Assembly (NCBI RefSeq): GCF_900142365.1
Contig: NZ_FRAP01000023.1
Span: 53,814-117,813 of the forward strand
Length of the DNA: 64,000 nt
DNA from: Pseudonocardia thermophila
GTDB taxonomy: Bacteria > Actinomycetota > Actinomycetes > Mycobacteriales > Pseudonocardiaceae
Reading direction: 5' to 3'
The notes under the pieces were generated by a model that saw only the letters and a list, made by a program, of their open reading frames with translations, was not told where the DNA came from and did not search any database. Numbering within the stretch: position 1 is the stretch's first letter; each line of letters opens with the position of its first letter. A program made the translations under genes and the position numbers. This document shows, piece after piece, positions 16,720-24,786 of the stretch.

Positions 16720-17576
16720 GCGGGAACGACGAGGGACAGCACCGCCCAGGCCACCAGGGCGGTCGGCAGCAGCGAGTCGAGCCGGTCCATGAGCCCGCCG
16801 TGGCCCGGCAGCAGGTTGCCCATGTCCTTGATGCCGATGTCTCGCTTGATCATGGACTCCACGAGGTCGCCGAGGGTGGCGCACACGACCAGCAGCGCTC
16901 CGGTGAGAGCACCGGCCCACCACTGCCCGTCCAGCAGGAACGCGACAGCCAGCGCGCCGGCGATCATGCCGGCGGTGAGGGAGCCGGCGAAGCCCTCCCA
17001 CGACTTCTTCGGGCTGATCGTGGGCGCCATGGGGTGCCGGCCGGCCAGCACCCCGGTCGTGTAGCCGCCGACGTCCGAGGCGACCACGCAGAGGATGAAG
17101 GTGATGATCCGCCCCGTACCGTCCGGAGCGACCGTCATCAGCGACGCGAACGAGCAGAGCAGGGGCACGTAGGCGGCGATGAACACCCCCGCGCTGACGT
17201 CGCGCAGGTAGTTCAGCGTGCCCGCGCGCATCCGCCACAGCACGACGGCCAGGACCGTACCGGCGAACGCCACCGCCACCGCGGCCAGTCCGAACGGCCA
17301 GGCCAGCCAGACGATGGCCTGGCCGCCGACCAGCAGCACCGGCAGCGGGACCTCGATCCCGGCACCGCGGCGCAGCGCCCCCGCCAGTTCCACGGTGCCG
17401 ATGGCGGCGGCCAGCGCGATGACGCCGAGGAACAAGTGCCGCTCGATCAGCAACGACGCGAGCACGACCGCGCCCAGCACCACGCCGACCGAGATCGCTG
17501 CGACCAGATCGCGGCCGGCGCGCGAGGTGCGCGGCGGCGGCTCGGCCACAGCGTGCGACCCGTGCGTACCGGACAC
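16716..17576 (-). CDS. cdsA: Phosphatidate cytidylyltransferase
   Basis: 286 residues and about eight membrane helices. The CDP-alcohol signature lies near the C-terminus (TLGDLVESMIKRDIGIKDMG, then LLPGHGGLMDRLDS). It makes CDP-diacylglycerol from phosphatidate and CTP, feeding phosphatidylglycerol, cardiolipin and PI synthesis at the membrane. It lies 5 bp downstream of frr and overlaps the next gene, in the conserved rpsB-tsf-pyrH-frr-cdsA order. Confidence 0.95.
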   Translation of the reverse strand: MSGTHGSHAVAEPPPRTSRAGRDLVAAISVGVVLGAVVLASLLIERHLFLGVIALAAAIGTVELAGALRRGAGIEVPLPVLLVGGQAIVWLAWPFGLAAVAVAFAGTVLAVVLWRMRAGTLNYLRDVSAGVFIAAYVPLLCSFASLMTVAPDGTGRIITFILCVVASDVGGYTTGVLAGRHPMAPTISPKKSWEGFAGSLTAGMIAGALAVAFLLDGQWWAGALTGALLVVCATLGDLVESMIKRDIGIKDMGNLLPGHGGLMDRLDSLLPTALVAWAVLSLVVPA

Positions 17577-17581
17577 CGAAC

Positions 17582-18139
17582 TCAGACTTCGAGCAGCTCG
17601 GCTTCCTTGTGCTTCACCAGGTCGTCGACCTGGTGAACGTACTTGTCGGTGGTGGCCTGCAGCTCCTTCTCGGCGCGGGCCACCTCGTCCTCGCCGGCCT
17701 CGCCGTCGCGGACGATGCGGTGCAGCTCCTCCATCGTCTTGCGGCGGACGCTGCGGATGGCGACCCTGGCCTCCTCGCCCTTGCTGCGGGCGACCTTGAC
17801 CATCTCCTTGCGCCGCTCCTCCGACAGCTGCGGGATCACGCAGCGGATGAGCTGGCCGTCGTTGGTCGGGTTCAGGCCGAGATCGGAGTCGCGGATCGCC
17901 TTCTCGATCGCCTTCATCGAGCTCGCGTCGTACGGCTTGATGACGACGAGGCGGGCCTCGGGAACGGTGATCGAGGCGAGCTGGTTGAGCGGAGTCATCG
18001 CGCCGTAGTACTCGACGGAGATCCGGGAGAACATGTTCGGCGTCGCCCGGCCGGTGCGGACGCCGGCGAGGTCCTCCTTGGCCACCGCGACGGCCTTCTC
18101 CATCTTCTCCTCGGCCTCGAAGAGTGCCTCGTCGATCAT
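17582..18139 (-). CDS. frr: Ribosome recycling factor
   Basis: 185 residues, the exact family length. It starts MIDEALFEAEEKMEKA and holds the conserved RTGRATPNMFSRI and SEERRKEMVKVARSKGEEARVAIRSVRR-type helix segments. With EF-G it splits post-termination ribosomes. ATG 18139 overlaps the pyrH stop (ATGA), giving tight translational coupling of pyrH and frr. Confidence 0.97.
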   Translation of the reverse strand: MIDEALFEAEEKMEKAVAVAKEDLAGVRTGRATPNMFSRISVEYYGAMTPLNQLASITVPEARLVVIKPYDASSMKAIEKAIRDSDLGLNPTNDGQLIRCVIPQLSEERRKEMVKVARSKGEEARVAIRSVRRKTMEELHRIVRDGEAGEDEVARAEKELQATTDKYVHQVDDLVKHKEAELLEV

Positions 18140-18918
18140 GGCTGGTCCCTTTCGGTGTCCTGGTCCGGTGGCGTCGCGACCAGAGTGCCGACCCGCTCGC
18201 CCCGGACCGCGCGGGCGATGTTGCCCTCGGTGAGCAGGTTGAACACGATGATCGGCATCTTGTTGTCCATGCACAGGCTGAAGGCCGTGGCGTCGGCGAC
18301 CTTCAGGCCCCGCTCGAGCACCTCGCGATGGGTGATCTCGGTGAACAGCTCCGCCGAGGGATCGAGCTTCGGGTCGGCGGTGTACACCCCGTCGACGCCC
18401 TTGGCCAGGAGCAGCGCCTCGGCGCCGATCTCCAGCGCCCGCTGCGCGCCGGCCGTGTCGGTGGAGAAGTAGGGCATGCCCACCCCGGCACCGAAGATGA
18501 CGACCCGGCCCTTCTCGAGGTGTCGGATCGCCCGGCGCGGGATGTAGGCCTCGGCGACCTGCCCCATCGTGATCGCGGTCTGCACCCGCGTCTCGATGTG
18601 GTGCTCGCGCTCCAGGAAGTCCTGGAGCGCGAGGCAGTTCATCACCGTGCCCAGCATGCCCATGTAGTCGGCGCGGGCCCGGTCCATGCCCCGCTCCTGC
18701 AGCTCGGAGCCGCGGAAGAAGTTCCCGCCCCCGATGACGACGGCCATCTGCGCGCCGGTCCGCACGACCGCGGCGATCTGGCGGGCGACCGTCTCGACCA
18801 CCTGCGGATCGACGCCGACGGCCCCACCACCGAACATCTCCCCGCCCAGCTTGAGCAGGACGCGGTTGTACCCGGTTCGGGTGCCGTCTGCGCCGATCCG
18901 CGGGTCGGTCAGTGTCAT
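18136..18918 (-). CDS. pyrH: Uridylate kinase (UMP kinase)
   Basis: 260 residues of the amino-acid-kinase fold: LLKLGGEMFGG at the N-terminus, VIGGGNFFRG, the ADYMGMLGTVMNCLAL region, and VDGVYTADPKLDP as the nucleotide loop. It phosphorylates UMP to UDP. The MTLTDPRIGADGTRTGYNR extension before the first strand is a little longer than in E. coli. It lies 46 bp after tsf and overlaps frr by four bases. Confidence 0.96.
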   Translation of the reverse strand: MTLTDPRIGADGTRTGYNRVLLKLGGEMFGGGAVGVDPQVVETVARQIAAVVRTGAQMAVVIGGGNFFRGSELQERGMDRARADYMGMLGTVMNCLALQDFLEREHHIETRVQTAITMGQVAEAYIPRRAIRHLEKGRVVIFGAGVGMPYFSTDTAGAQRALEIGAEALLLAKGVDGVYTADPKLDPSAELFTEITHREVLERGLKVADATAFSLCMDNKMPIIVFNLLTEGNIARAVRGERVGTLVATPPDQDTERDQP

Positions 18919-18964
18919 CGGGTCGGAGTTCCTCTCGGCAGAGCGGGCGGCGGGTAGGCCGGTC

Positions 18965-19789
18965 TCAGGCCAGGCCGACCTCGAAGCGGGCGAAGTCCTT
19001 CACCGACACGCCGGCCTCGTCCAGCACCTTCTTCACCGTCTTCTTCGAGTCGTGCACCGAGGTCTGCTCGAGCAGCACGACGTCCTTGAAGAAGCCGTTG
19101 AGGCGCCCCTCGACGATGCGCGGCAGCACGTTCTCGGGCTTGCCTTCCTCACGGGCGGTCGCCTCGGCGATGCGGCGCTCGTTCTCCAGCAGCTCCGCCG
19201 GCACCTGGTCGCGGGTGGTGTACTGCGGGCGAGCCGCGGCGATGTGCATCGCCAGCGACTTCGCGGTCTCGTCGGCGGCCTCGCCCTCGCCCTCGTAGGC
19301 CACGATCGCACCGATCGCGGGCGGCAGGTCGGGGTCGCGGCGGTGCAGGTACAGCGCGACCGGGCCGTCGATGTGCACGTAGTTCTTCAGCTCGAGCTTC
19401 TCGCCGATGCGGGCGGACAGCTCCTGCACGGCGTCGGCGACCGTGCCCGAGCCCAGCTTCTCGGCCTTGAGGGCCTCGAGGTCCTTCGGCGTCTTCTCCA
19501 CGGCGACGGCCAGGATGTCGGCCGCCAGCTTCTGGAAGTCCGCGCTCTTGGCGACGAAGTCCGTCTCGGAGTTGAGCTGGATCATCGTGCCGCCCTCGGC
19601 CGCGACCAGCCCGTTGGCGGTCTCGCGGCCGGCGCGCTTACCGACGTCCTTCGCGCCCTTGATGCGCAGCAGCTCGACGGCCTTGTCGAAGTCGCCGTCC
19701 GCCTCCTCGAGCGCCTTCTTGCAGTCCATCATCCCGGAACCGGTCAGGTCCCGGAGCTTCTTCACGTCGGCGGCGGTGTAGTTCGCCAT
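18965..19789 (-). CDS. tsf: Elongation factor Ts
   Basis: 274 residues. An N-terminal UBA-like domain (VKKLRDLTGSGMMDCKKAL) and the TDFVAK core motif contact EF-Tu, and the dimerisation region and C-terminal module (VHDSKKTVKKVLDEAGVSV) follow. It is the nucleotide exchange factor for EF-Tu. It lies 96 bp downstream of rpsB, with a strong hairpin in between that could lower its transcription relative to rpsB. Confidence 0.97.
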   Translation of the reverse strand: MANYTAADVKKLRDLTGSGMMDCKKALEEADGDFDKAVELLRIKGAKDVGKRAGRETANGLVAAEGGTMIQLNSETDFVAKSADFQKLAADILAVAVEKTPKDLEALKAEKLGSGTVADAVQELSARIGEKLELKNYVHIDGPVALYLHRRDPDLPPAIGAIVAYEGEGEAADETAKSLAMHIAAARPQYTTRDQVPAELLENERRIAEATAREEGKPENVLPRIVEGRLNGFFKDVVLLEQTSVHDSKKTVKKVLDEAGVSVKDFARFEVGLA

Positions 19790-19845
19790 CTGCCTTTCGT
19801 CCGTTCTGTGGGCGGTGCTTGGGGGTGGGCTGACGGGAGTGCGGC

Positions 19846-19878
19846 GCGGGGCCGGATCCGCGGCGGACCCGGCCCCGC
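19846..19878 (-). terminator. GC-rich hairpin between rpsB and tsf
   Basis: Perfect 10-bp arms GCGGGGCCGG / CCGGCCCCGC with a second small TCCG/CGGA stem inside the 13-nt centre. No T-run follows, as is usual in high-GC actinobacteria. Its place after the rpsB stop suggests partial termination or mRNA end protection within the rpsB-tsf operon. Confidence 0.6.
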
Positions 19879-19885
19879 GGCCTCG

Positions 19886-20749
19886 TCAGCTCGCGGACTG
19901 CGACGCTCCGTTGCTGGTGCTCGACGCGCTGGCGGAGGCCTCGGACAGGCTCGCGCCGTCGGAACCGGCGCCCTGCTGCAGCAGCTCGTTCTCCCACTCC
20001 GGGAGCGGCTGGTCGGCAGCGCCGCCCTCGCCCTTGTCGGCGCCCTCGCCGCGGGCCCGCTGGGCCCGGGCCATCAGCCCGTCGGCCGCGGCCTGCGCGA
20101 TCACCTTGGTGAGCAGGGCGGCCGAGCGGATCGCGTCGTCGTTGCCCGGGATCGGGTAATCGACCTCGTCGGGGTCGCAGTTGGTGTCGAGGATCGACAC
20201 GACCGGGATGCCCAGCTTGCGGGCCTCGCCGACGGCGATGTGCTCCTTCTTCGTGTCGACGATCCAGACCGCGCTCGGGACCTTGGACATGTCGCGGATG
20301 CCGCCGAGGGTCTTCGCGAGCTTCTCCTTCTCACGCGTGAGCATGAGGATTTCCTTCTTCGTGCGGCCCTCGAACCCGCCGGACTGCTCCATCGCCTCGA
20401 GCTCCTTGAGGCGCTGGAGGCGCTTGTGCACGGTCTGGAAGTTCGTGAGCATGCCGCCCAGCCAGCGCTGGTTCACGTACGGCATGTTGACCCGGGAGGC
20501 CTCCTCGGCGATGGCCTCCTGCGCCTGCTTCTTCGTGCCGACGAACATGATCGTGCCGCCGTGGGCGACGGTCTCGCGCACGAACTCGTAGGCGCGGTCG
20601 ATGTACGACAGCGTCTGCTGCAGGTCGATGATGTAGATGCCGTTGCGCTCCGTGAGGATGTAGCGCTTCATCTTCGGGTTCCAGCGGCGCGTCTGGTGCC
20701 CGAAGTGCACGCCGGAGTCCAGCAACTGCTTCATGGTGACGACGGCCAT
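19886..20749 (-). CDS. rpsB: 30S ribosomal protein S2
   Basis: 287 residues. It starts MAVVTMKQLLDSGVHFGHQT and carries the S2 signatures RWNPKMKRYI, FVGTKKQAQEAI and RWLGGMLTNF, with PVVSILDTNCDPDEV. The tail beyond residue 240 is low-complexity (S, A, G, E), common in actinobacterial S2. It heads the rpsB-tsf-pyrH-frr-cdsA run. Confidence 0.97.
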   Translation of the reverse strand: MAVVTMKQLLDSGVHFGHQTRRWNPKMKRYILTERNGIYIIDLQQTLSYIDRAYEFVRETVAHGGTIMFVGTKKQAQEAIAEEASRVNMPYVNQRWLGGMLTNFQTVHKRLQRLKELEAMEQSGGFEGRTKKEILMLTREKEKLAKTLGGIRDMSKVPSAVWIVDTKKEHIAVGEARKLGIPVVSILDTNCDPDEVDYPIPGNDDAIRSAALLTKVIAQAAADGLMARAQRARGEGADKGEGGAADQPLPEWENELLQQGAGSDGASLSEASASASSTSNGASQSAS

Positions 20750-21090
20750 CGGCCCGTTCACCTTTCGGTCGGGGCGTGGCCGCTCGGCAGCCACGCGCGC
20801 GGTTGTCGCGGTGTGCCGGGTCGGCGGCACCGCCCTGGCGCTCGTGCCGGTGGCCGGACCCGCACCTGCCGGGCGGGACCGCCCGCCCACCGCGCCCCCG
20901 AACTGCGGGGCCGCACGAACGCGCGAAGTCACCCCGACGGTGGTGCAGGTGTGCCGAGGTGCAGGTCGAGTGTACGCCGCCCGTCCTTCCGGGTGGTCGC
21001 GAGGCCCGCGGTTGTCCACACCGGGGAACGACCGTCCACAGACCGGCGGCACCGCCCCCCGTCCAGCCCGATCCGTGCCAGCGTCGGGGC
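20750..21090. other. Divergent intergenic region rpsB / M23 peptidase
   Basis: 341 bp without a convincing gene. It must hold the rpsB promoter: a TACACT -10-like hexamer reads toward rpsB at 20969-20974 (complement), giving a leader near 210 nt, but no good -35 is visible. A short stem (GTGGC/GCCAC) lies near 20778-20796 in the leader. No riboswitch pattern was recognised. Confidence 0.4.
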
Positions 21091-21714
21091 ATGGCGACCA
21101 GGACCGGGGCAAGGGTGGCGGCGGGCAGGCGTGCGCGCCGCGCGCCGTGGGCGGTGTCGACGCTCATCCTGCTGGCCCTGCTGCTCCTCCCCGCGGCACC
21201 GGCCGGTGCGGCAACGCTGCGGCCTGACCAACCGGAGACCGCGGAGCCACCGCTCGGCGCCGGTGTCCCGGCCCCGGGCGCCCGCTACACCTGGCCGCTG
21301 CGGCCCCCGCCCGCCGTGCTGGCCCCGTTCCGCAGCCCCGACCACCCCTACGGCCCGGGCCACCGCGGCGTGGACCTCGCCGGCGCGGCCGGGCAACCCG
21401 TACTGGCGGCCCGCGCCGGGGTGGTGGTGTTCGCGGGCCCGGTCGCCGGCCGCGGCTCGGTGTCGCTGCAGCACGCCGACGGCCTGCGCACCACCTACGA
21501 GCCGGTCGCCCCGCTCGTCACCGCAGGTCAGCTCGTCGGCGAGGGCGAGGTGCTCGGCCGGCTGGAGCCGGGGCACGCCGACTGCCCGGATGCGTGCCTG
21601 CACTGGGGCGCCCGCCGGGACCGGCTCGTCTACGTGGATCCGCTGGTGCTGCTGCGAACGCCGCGGGTGCGGCTGCTGCCGGTGCCGCAGGAGTGGCCCC
21701 CGCGGCCGGACTGA
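21091..21714 (+). CDS. Secreted M23-family metallopeptidase-like protein
   Basis: 207 residues. The signal peptide is clear (basic MATRTGARVAAGRRARRAP, then LILLALLLLPAAPAGAA). The peptidase_M23 domain has GHRGVD (His91, Asp95) and a later LHWG (His171); the usual H-x-H is therefore partial (H-W-G), so catalysis is uncertain. It could be a cell-wall endopeptidase or a non-enzymatic activator. An M23 gene sits beside rpsB in M. tuberculosis too (Rv2891). Confidence 0.85.
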   Translation: MATRTGARVAAGRRARRAPWAVSTLILLALLLLPAAPAGAATLRPDQPETAEPPLGAGVPAPGARYTWPLRPPPAVLAPFRSPDHPYGPGHRGVDLAGAAGQPVLAARAGVVVFAGPVAGRGSVSLQHADGLRTTYEPVAPLVTAGQLVGEGEVLGRLEPGHADCPDACLHWGARRDRLVYVDPLVLLRTPRVRLLPVPQEWPPRPD

Positions 21715-21724
21715 CCGCGAAGCG

Positions 21725-22642
21725 CTAGCCGGCCAGCTCGTCGAACTTCCCGCGCAGCCGCACCACCGCGCGGGAGTGCAGCTGGCAGACCCGCGACTCG
21801 GTGAGCCCCAGGGTGCGGCCGATGTCGGCGAGCGTGCGGTTCTCGTCGTAGTAGAGGCTGATCACCGTGCGGTCGCGCTCCTCCAGCCGCAGCACGGCCC
21901 GCCGCAGCATCGCCACGGTCTCCTGCGCGTCGACCAGCTCGCCGGGGTCGGCGGACTCGGCCGCCACGAGGTCGGCGATGCCGCTGCCCTGCTCGTCGAG
22001 CGCCTCGACGGAGACGACCTGTACCGGCTGCCGCTGAGCTCGCAGCTCGGTCACGGTGATGCCCAGCTCGGCGGCAAGCTCCTCGTCAGTGGCGGCGCGG
22101 CCCAGCTGCGACTCGAGCTTCTCCCGCGCGCGCTCCCGGTCGCGCAGCCGCACCCGGACCGTGCGCGGCACCCAGTCCTGCGCACGCAGCTCGTCGAGGA
22201 TCGCGCCCCGGATGCGCTGCACCGCGTAGTTCTCGAACCGCAGCCCCCGCTCCGGGTCGAACCGTTCGATCGCCGCGATCAGCCCGAAGAACCCGATCTG
22301 CACGAGATCGGCGATCTCCACGTACGACGGCAGCCCCGCCGCGACCCGGTGGGCCACCGACCGCACCAGCGGCGCGTAGTGGAGCAGGAGCCGATCCCGG
22401 ACCGGGCGCGTCGGGGTGGCCCGGTACTCCACCCAGAGTTCGTCGACGTCGGCAGGGGCCGACTGCTCCGAACCAGTGGTGGGCGGGTCAACCGGCGGTG
22501 GCGGCGGCAACTGCAGGGCGTGAACGGTGCGCCGGCGGCCGGGCCTACGCCGGGACTGACCGAGCGTGGCGGTGCCGCTATGCACCCTGAGCTGCAGGTT
22601 CTCGACCTGACCGAGCTCAGGCTCGAGGGTGCGCCTGCTCAT
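21725..22642 (-). CDS. whiG: RNA polymerase sigma factor, WhiG/FliA family
   Basis: 305 residues. After a 60-residue proline-rich leader, region 2 (LLLHYAPLVRSVAHRVAAGL, then DLVQIGFFGLIAAIERF), region 3 and the region 4 HTH (TLADIGRTLGLTESRVCQLHSRAV) match FliA/WhiG sigma factors. In Streptomyces WhiG starts sporulation; here a developmental or motility-like regulon is inferred. The stop is 11 bp from the convergent M23 gene. The start overlaps the end of the xerC-like gene by 26 bp, so the true start may be further in. Confidence 0.85.
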   Translation of the reverse strand: MSRRTLEPELGQVENLQLRVHSGTATLGQSRRRPGRRRTVHALQLPPPPPVDPPTTGSEQSAPADVDELWVEYRATPTRPVRDRLLLHYAPLVRSVAHRVAAGLPSYVEIADLVQIGFFGLIAAIERFDPERGLRFENYAVQRIRGAILDELRAQDWVPRTVRVRLRDRERAREKLESQLGRAATDEELAAELGITVTELRAQRQPVQVVSVEALDEQGSGIADLVAAESADPGELVDAQETVAMLRRAVLRLEERDRTVISLYYDENRTLADIGRTLGLTESRVCQLHSRAVVRLRGKFDELAG

Positions 22643-23540
22643 GAACCACCTTCAGCCGCTCGACGGTGACGTGCGTGTAGAGCTGAGTGGTTGATAGCTT
22701 AGCGTGACCGAGCAACTCCTGTACGTAACGGAGGTCCGCGCCGCCCTGCAACATGTGGGTTGCTGCGGCGTGCCTCAGCCCGTGGGGTCCGACGTCGGGT
22801 ATCCCGGGCACGGCGGTGACCGCGCGGTGGACCACCTCGCGCGCGATCCGCGGGTCGAGCCGCCCGCCGCGCGCTCCGAGGAGCAACGCCCGACCGGACC
22901 TCGGGGTGACGAGTGCGGGCCGCCCCGCCACCAGGTAGCGGCGCAGCGCCCGCTCGGCGGGGACGCCGTAGACGACCGTGCGCTCGCGGCTGCCCTTCCC
23001 GACGACGCGCAGTGCTCGACGCTCGCCGTCGACGTCGTCGAGGTCCAGACCGCACAGCTCCGACACCCGCACGCCGGTGGCGTAGAGCAGCTCCAGCACG
23101 AGCAGGTCGCGCAGGGCGATCGGGTCGCTCTCCTCTGCGCCGGTGGTGGCCGCGTCGAGCACCTCCGCGGCCTGCTCCTCCCCGAGGACAGCCGGGAGCT
23201 TGCGGTGCGGTCGCGGTGAGCTGAGCCGGGTCCCCGGGTCGGTGTCGAGCCGCCCGGTGCGCCGGGCCCAGGCGGTGAACGTGCGGGCCGCGGCCGCACG
23301 GCGGGCGAGCGTGGTGCGCGACAGCCCGGCCGTGCGCCCCGCGGCGAGCCAGCGGCGCAGGTGGGCGAGATCGAGCGCGGTGAGCTCCGGCAAGCCCTGC
23401 AGGAGGCTGCGCAGGTCACTCCGGTAAGCCCGGACGGTGTGCTCCGAGCGGCCGCGCTCGTACCGCAGGTGCTCGGTGAAGGCCTTGAGCGCCGCCGCGA
23501 CGGGCTCGGCGAGCTCGCCGGGTGCCTGCTCGGTGGCCAC
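22617..23540 (-). CDS. xerC: Tyrosine recombinase XerC-like
   Basis: 307 residues from GTG 23540. The N-terminal SAM-like core-binding domain (FTEHLRYERGRSEHTVRAYR) precedes the catalytic domain with all expected residues: Arg in TGVRVSELCGLDLDD, His-x-x-Arg in HGLRHAAATHM, the second His in LLGHAKLS, and the nucleophilic Tyr in STTQLYTHV. XerC with XerD resolves chromosome dimers at dif. Position in the rpsB-dprA interval matches Rv2894c. An in-frame GTG-type start at 23627 would add 29 unlikely residues. Confidence 0.9.
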   Translation of the reverse strand: MATEQAPGELAEPVAAALKAFTEHLRYERGRSEHTVRAYRSDLRSLLQGLPELTALDLAHLRRWLAAGRTAGLSRTTLARRAAAARTFTAWARRTGRLDTDPGTRLSSPRPHRKLPAVLGEEQAAEVLDAATTGAEESDPIALRDLLVLELLYATGVRVSELCGLDLDDVDGERRALRVVGKGSRERTVVYGVPAERALRRYLVAGRPALVTPRSGRALLLGARGGRLDPRIAREVVHRAVTAVPGIPDVGPHGLRHAAATHMLQGGADLRYVQELLGHAKLSTTQLYTHVTVERLKVVHEQAHPRA

Positions 23541-23640
23541 CTCACGACGGTCGGGGCCCACGCGCCCCGGGTCAAGCACCGCGCCCGCGCGTCGAGAGCA
23601 CCGGAGCGGGTGATCTGCACCGCGCACCGCAGCGGAGTGA

Positions 23641-24786
23641 TCAACACCGCCGCCACCGCCCCGCGTCGAGCACGGCGAGCCCGCGGCGTTCGAGATCCAC
23701 CAGCGCTGCCCGCGCCGCGGTCAGCGGCACCCCGGCCTCGGCGGCGAGCCACGACGCCGGCCGGGCACCGTGGGCGGGCAGCGCGTCGTGCAGCAGGAGC
23801 GCCACCGGATCGAGGCCGTCGGTGGGCCGGACGGCGATCTCCGGCTCGTCCGGCAGCAGGTGCTCGCCCATCGGCCCGACGATCTCCAGGACTTCCTCGG
23901 GGCGGGTGACCAGCTGAGCGCCCTCGCGGATCAGCCGGTGGCAGCCTGCGGAGACGCCCGACGTGACCGGGCCGGGCACCGCCATCAGCGGCCTGCCCAG
24001 CGCGACCGCGTCGCTCGCGGTGCGGCGCGCCCCACTGCGCAGCCCCGCTTCCACCACGACCGTGGCCGTGCCCAGCGCGGCGATGATGCGGTTGCGGACC
24101 AGGAAGCGGTGCCGGCCGGGGACGGAACCGGGCGGGTACTCGCTCACCACCAGCCCCTCGGCGGCGATCCGCGCGAGCAGCGCCTCGTGCGCTGCGGGAT
24201 AGGCGCGGTCGATCCCGCAGGCCAGCACCGCGACCGACGGCCCGCCGCCGGCGAGCGCACCGCGGTGGGCGGCGCCGTCGATGCCGAGCGCAGCCCCGGA
24301 GACCACGGTGACCCGGTGCGCCGCCATCCCTGCCCCGAGCTCCGCCGCCACGTGCAGGCCGTAGCCACTGGCGGCGCGAGCGCCGACCACGGCGACCGAC
24401 AGCTGGGACAGCGCCGCCAGGTCGCCCGGCCCGCGCACCCACAGTGCGAGCGGCGGGGCCAGCGCGGGTGCACCGCACACCTCGAACGCCGCGAACGGCC
24501 AGGTCGGCCACTGCCGCGCCTCCGGCACGAGCAGCCGGGCCCCGCAGCGGCGAGCAGCCTCCAGATCGGCCGCGGCGTGCTCAGTGGTGCGGCGAGCCGC
24601 CGTCTCGGCCGTGACCTCCTCCGGGACCGCACCCCGCCGCACCCGCGCTGCCGCCTCCACCGCGCCCACGGTCGCTGTGAACCGCGCCAGCGCGGGCGCC
24701 GGCGGCTCCGCCACGCGGGAGAGGTAGGCGCGCGCGAGGAGCACCTCCTCGGCTATCCCGCCGGACATCTCGTCGGCCCCGGTCAT
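23641..24786 (-). CDS. dprA: DNA-processing protein DprA
   Basis: 381 residues. The Rossmann-like DprA domain carries VAVVGARAASGYGLHVA and VVSGAALGIDGAAHRGAL, then GVVSEYPPG-like (GLVVSEYPPGSVPG) and RNRIIAALG, followed by a C-terminal winged-helix (SWLAAEAGVPLTAARAALVDLE). DprA loads RecA on incoming single strands. ATG 24786 overlaps the comM stop (ATGA). Natural transformation is not established in these bacteria, so the role may be in recombination. Confidence 0.93.
   Translation of the reverse strand: MTGADEMSGGIAEEVLLARAYLSRVAEPPAPALARFTATVGAVEAAARVRRGAVPEEVTAETAARRTTEHAAADLEAARRCGARLLVPEARQWPTWPFAAFEVCGAPALAPPLALWVRGPGDLAALSQLSVAVVGARAASGYGLHVAAELGAGMAAHRVTVVSGAALGIDGAAHRGALAGGGPSVAVLACGIDRAYPAAHEALLARIAAEGLVVSEYPPGSVPGRHRFLVRNRIIAALGTATVVVEAGLRSGARRTASDAVALGRPLMAVPGPVTSGVSAGCHRLIREGAQLVTRPEEVLEIVGPMGEHLLPDEPEIAVRPTDGLDPVALLLHDALPAHGARPASWLAAEAGVPLTAARAALVDLERRGLAVLDAGRWRRC

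Noticed and set aside
20750..21090. Riboswitch or S2-binding autoregulatory leader before rpsB
   Set aside because: Only a weak short stem was seen; no recognised fold could be supported.
22617..23540. Integrase of a mobile island
   Set aside because: The recombinase sits in its conserved chromosomal place beside dprA and no attachment site, tRNA or phage genes flank it; XerC fits better.
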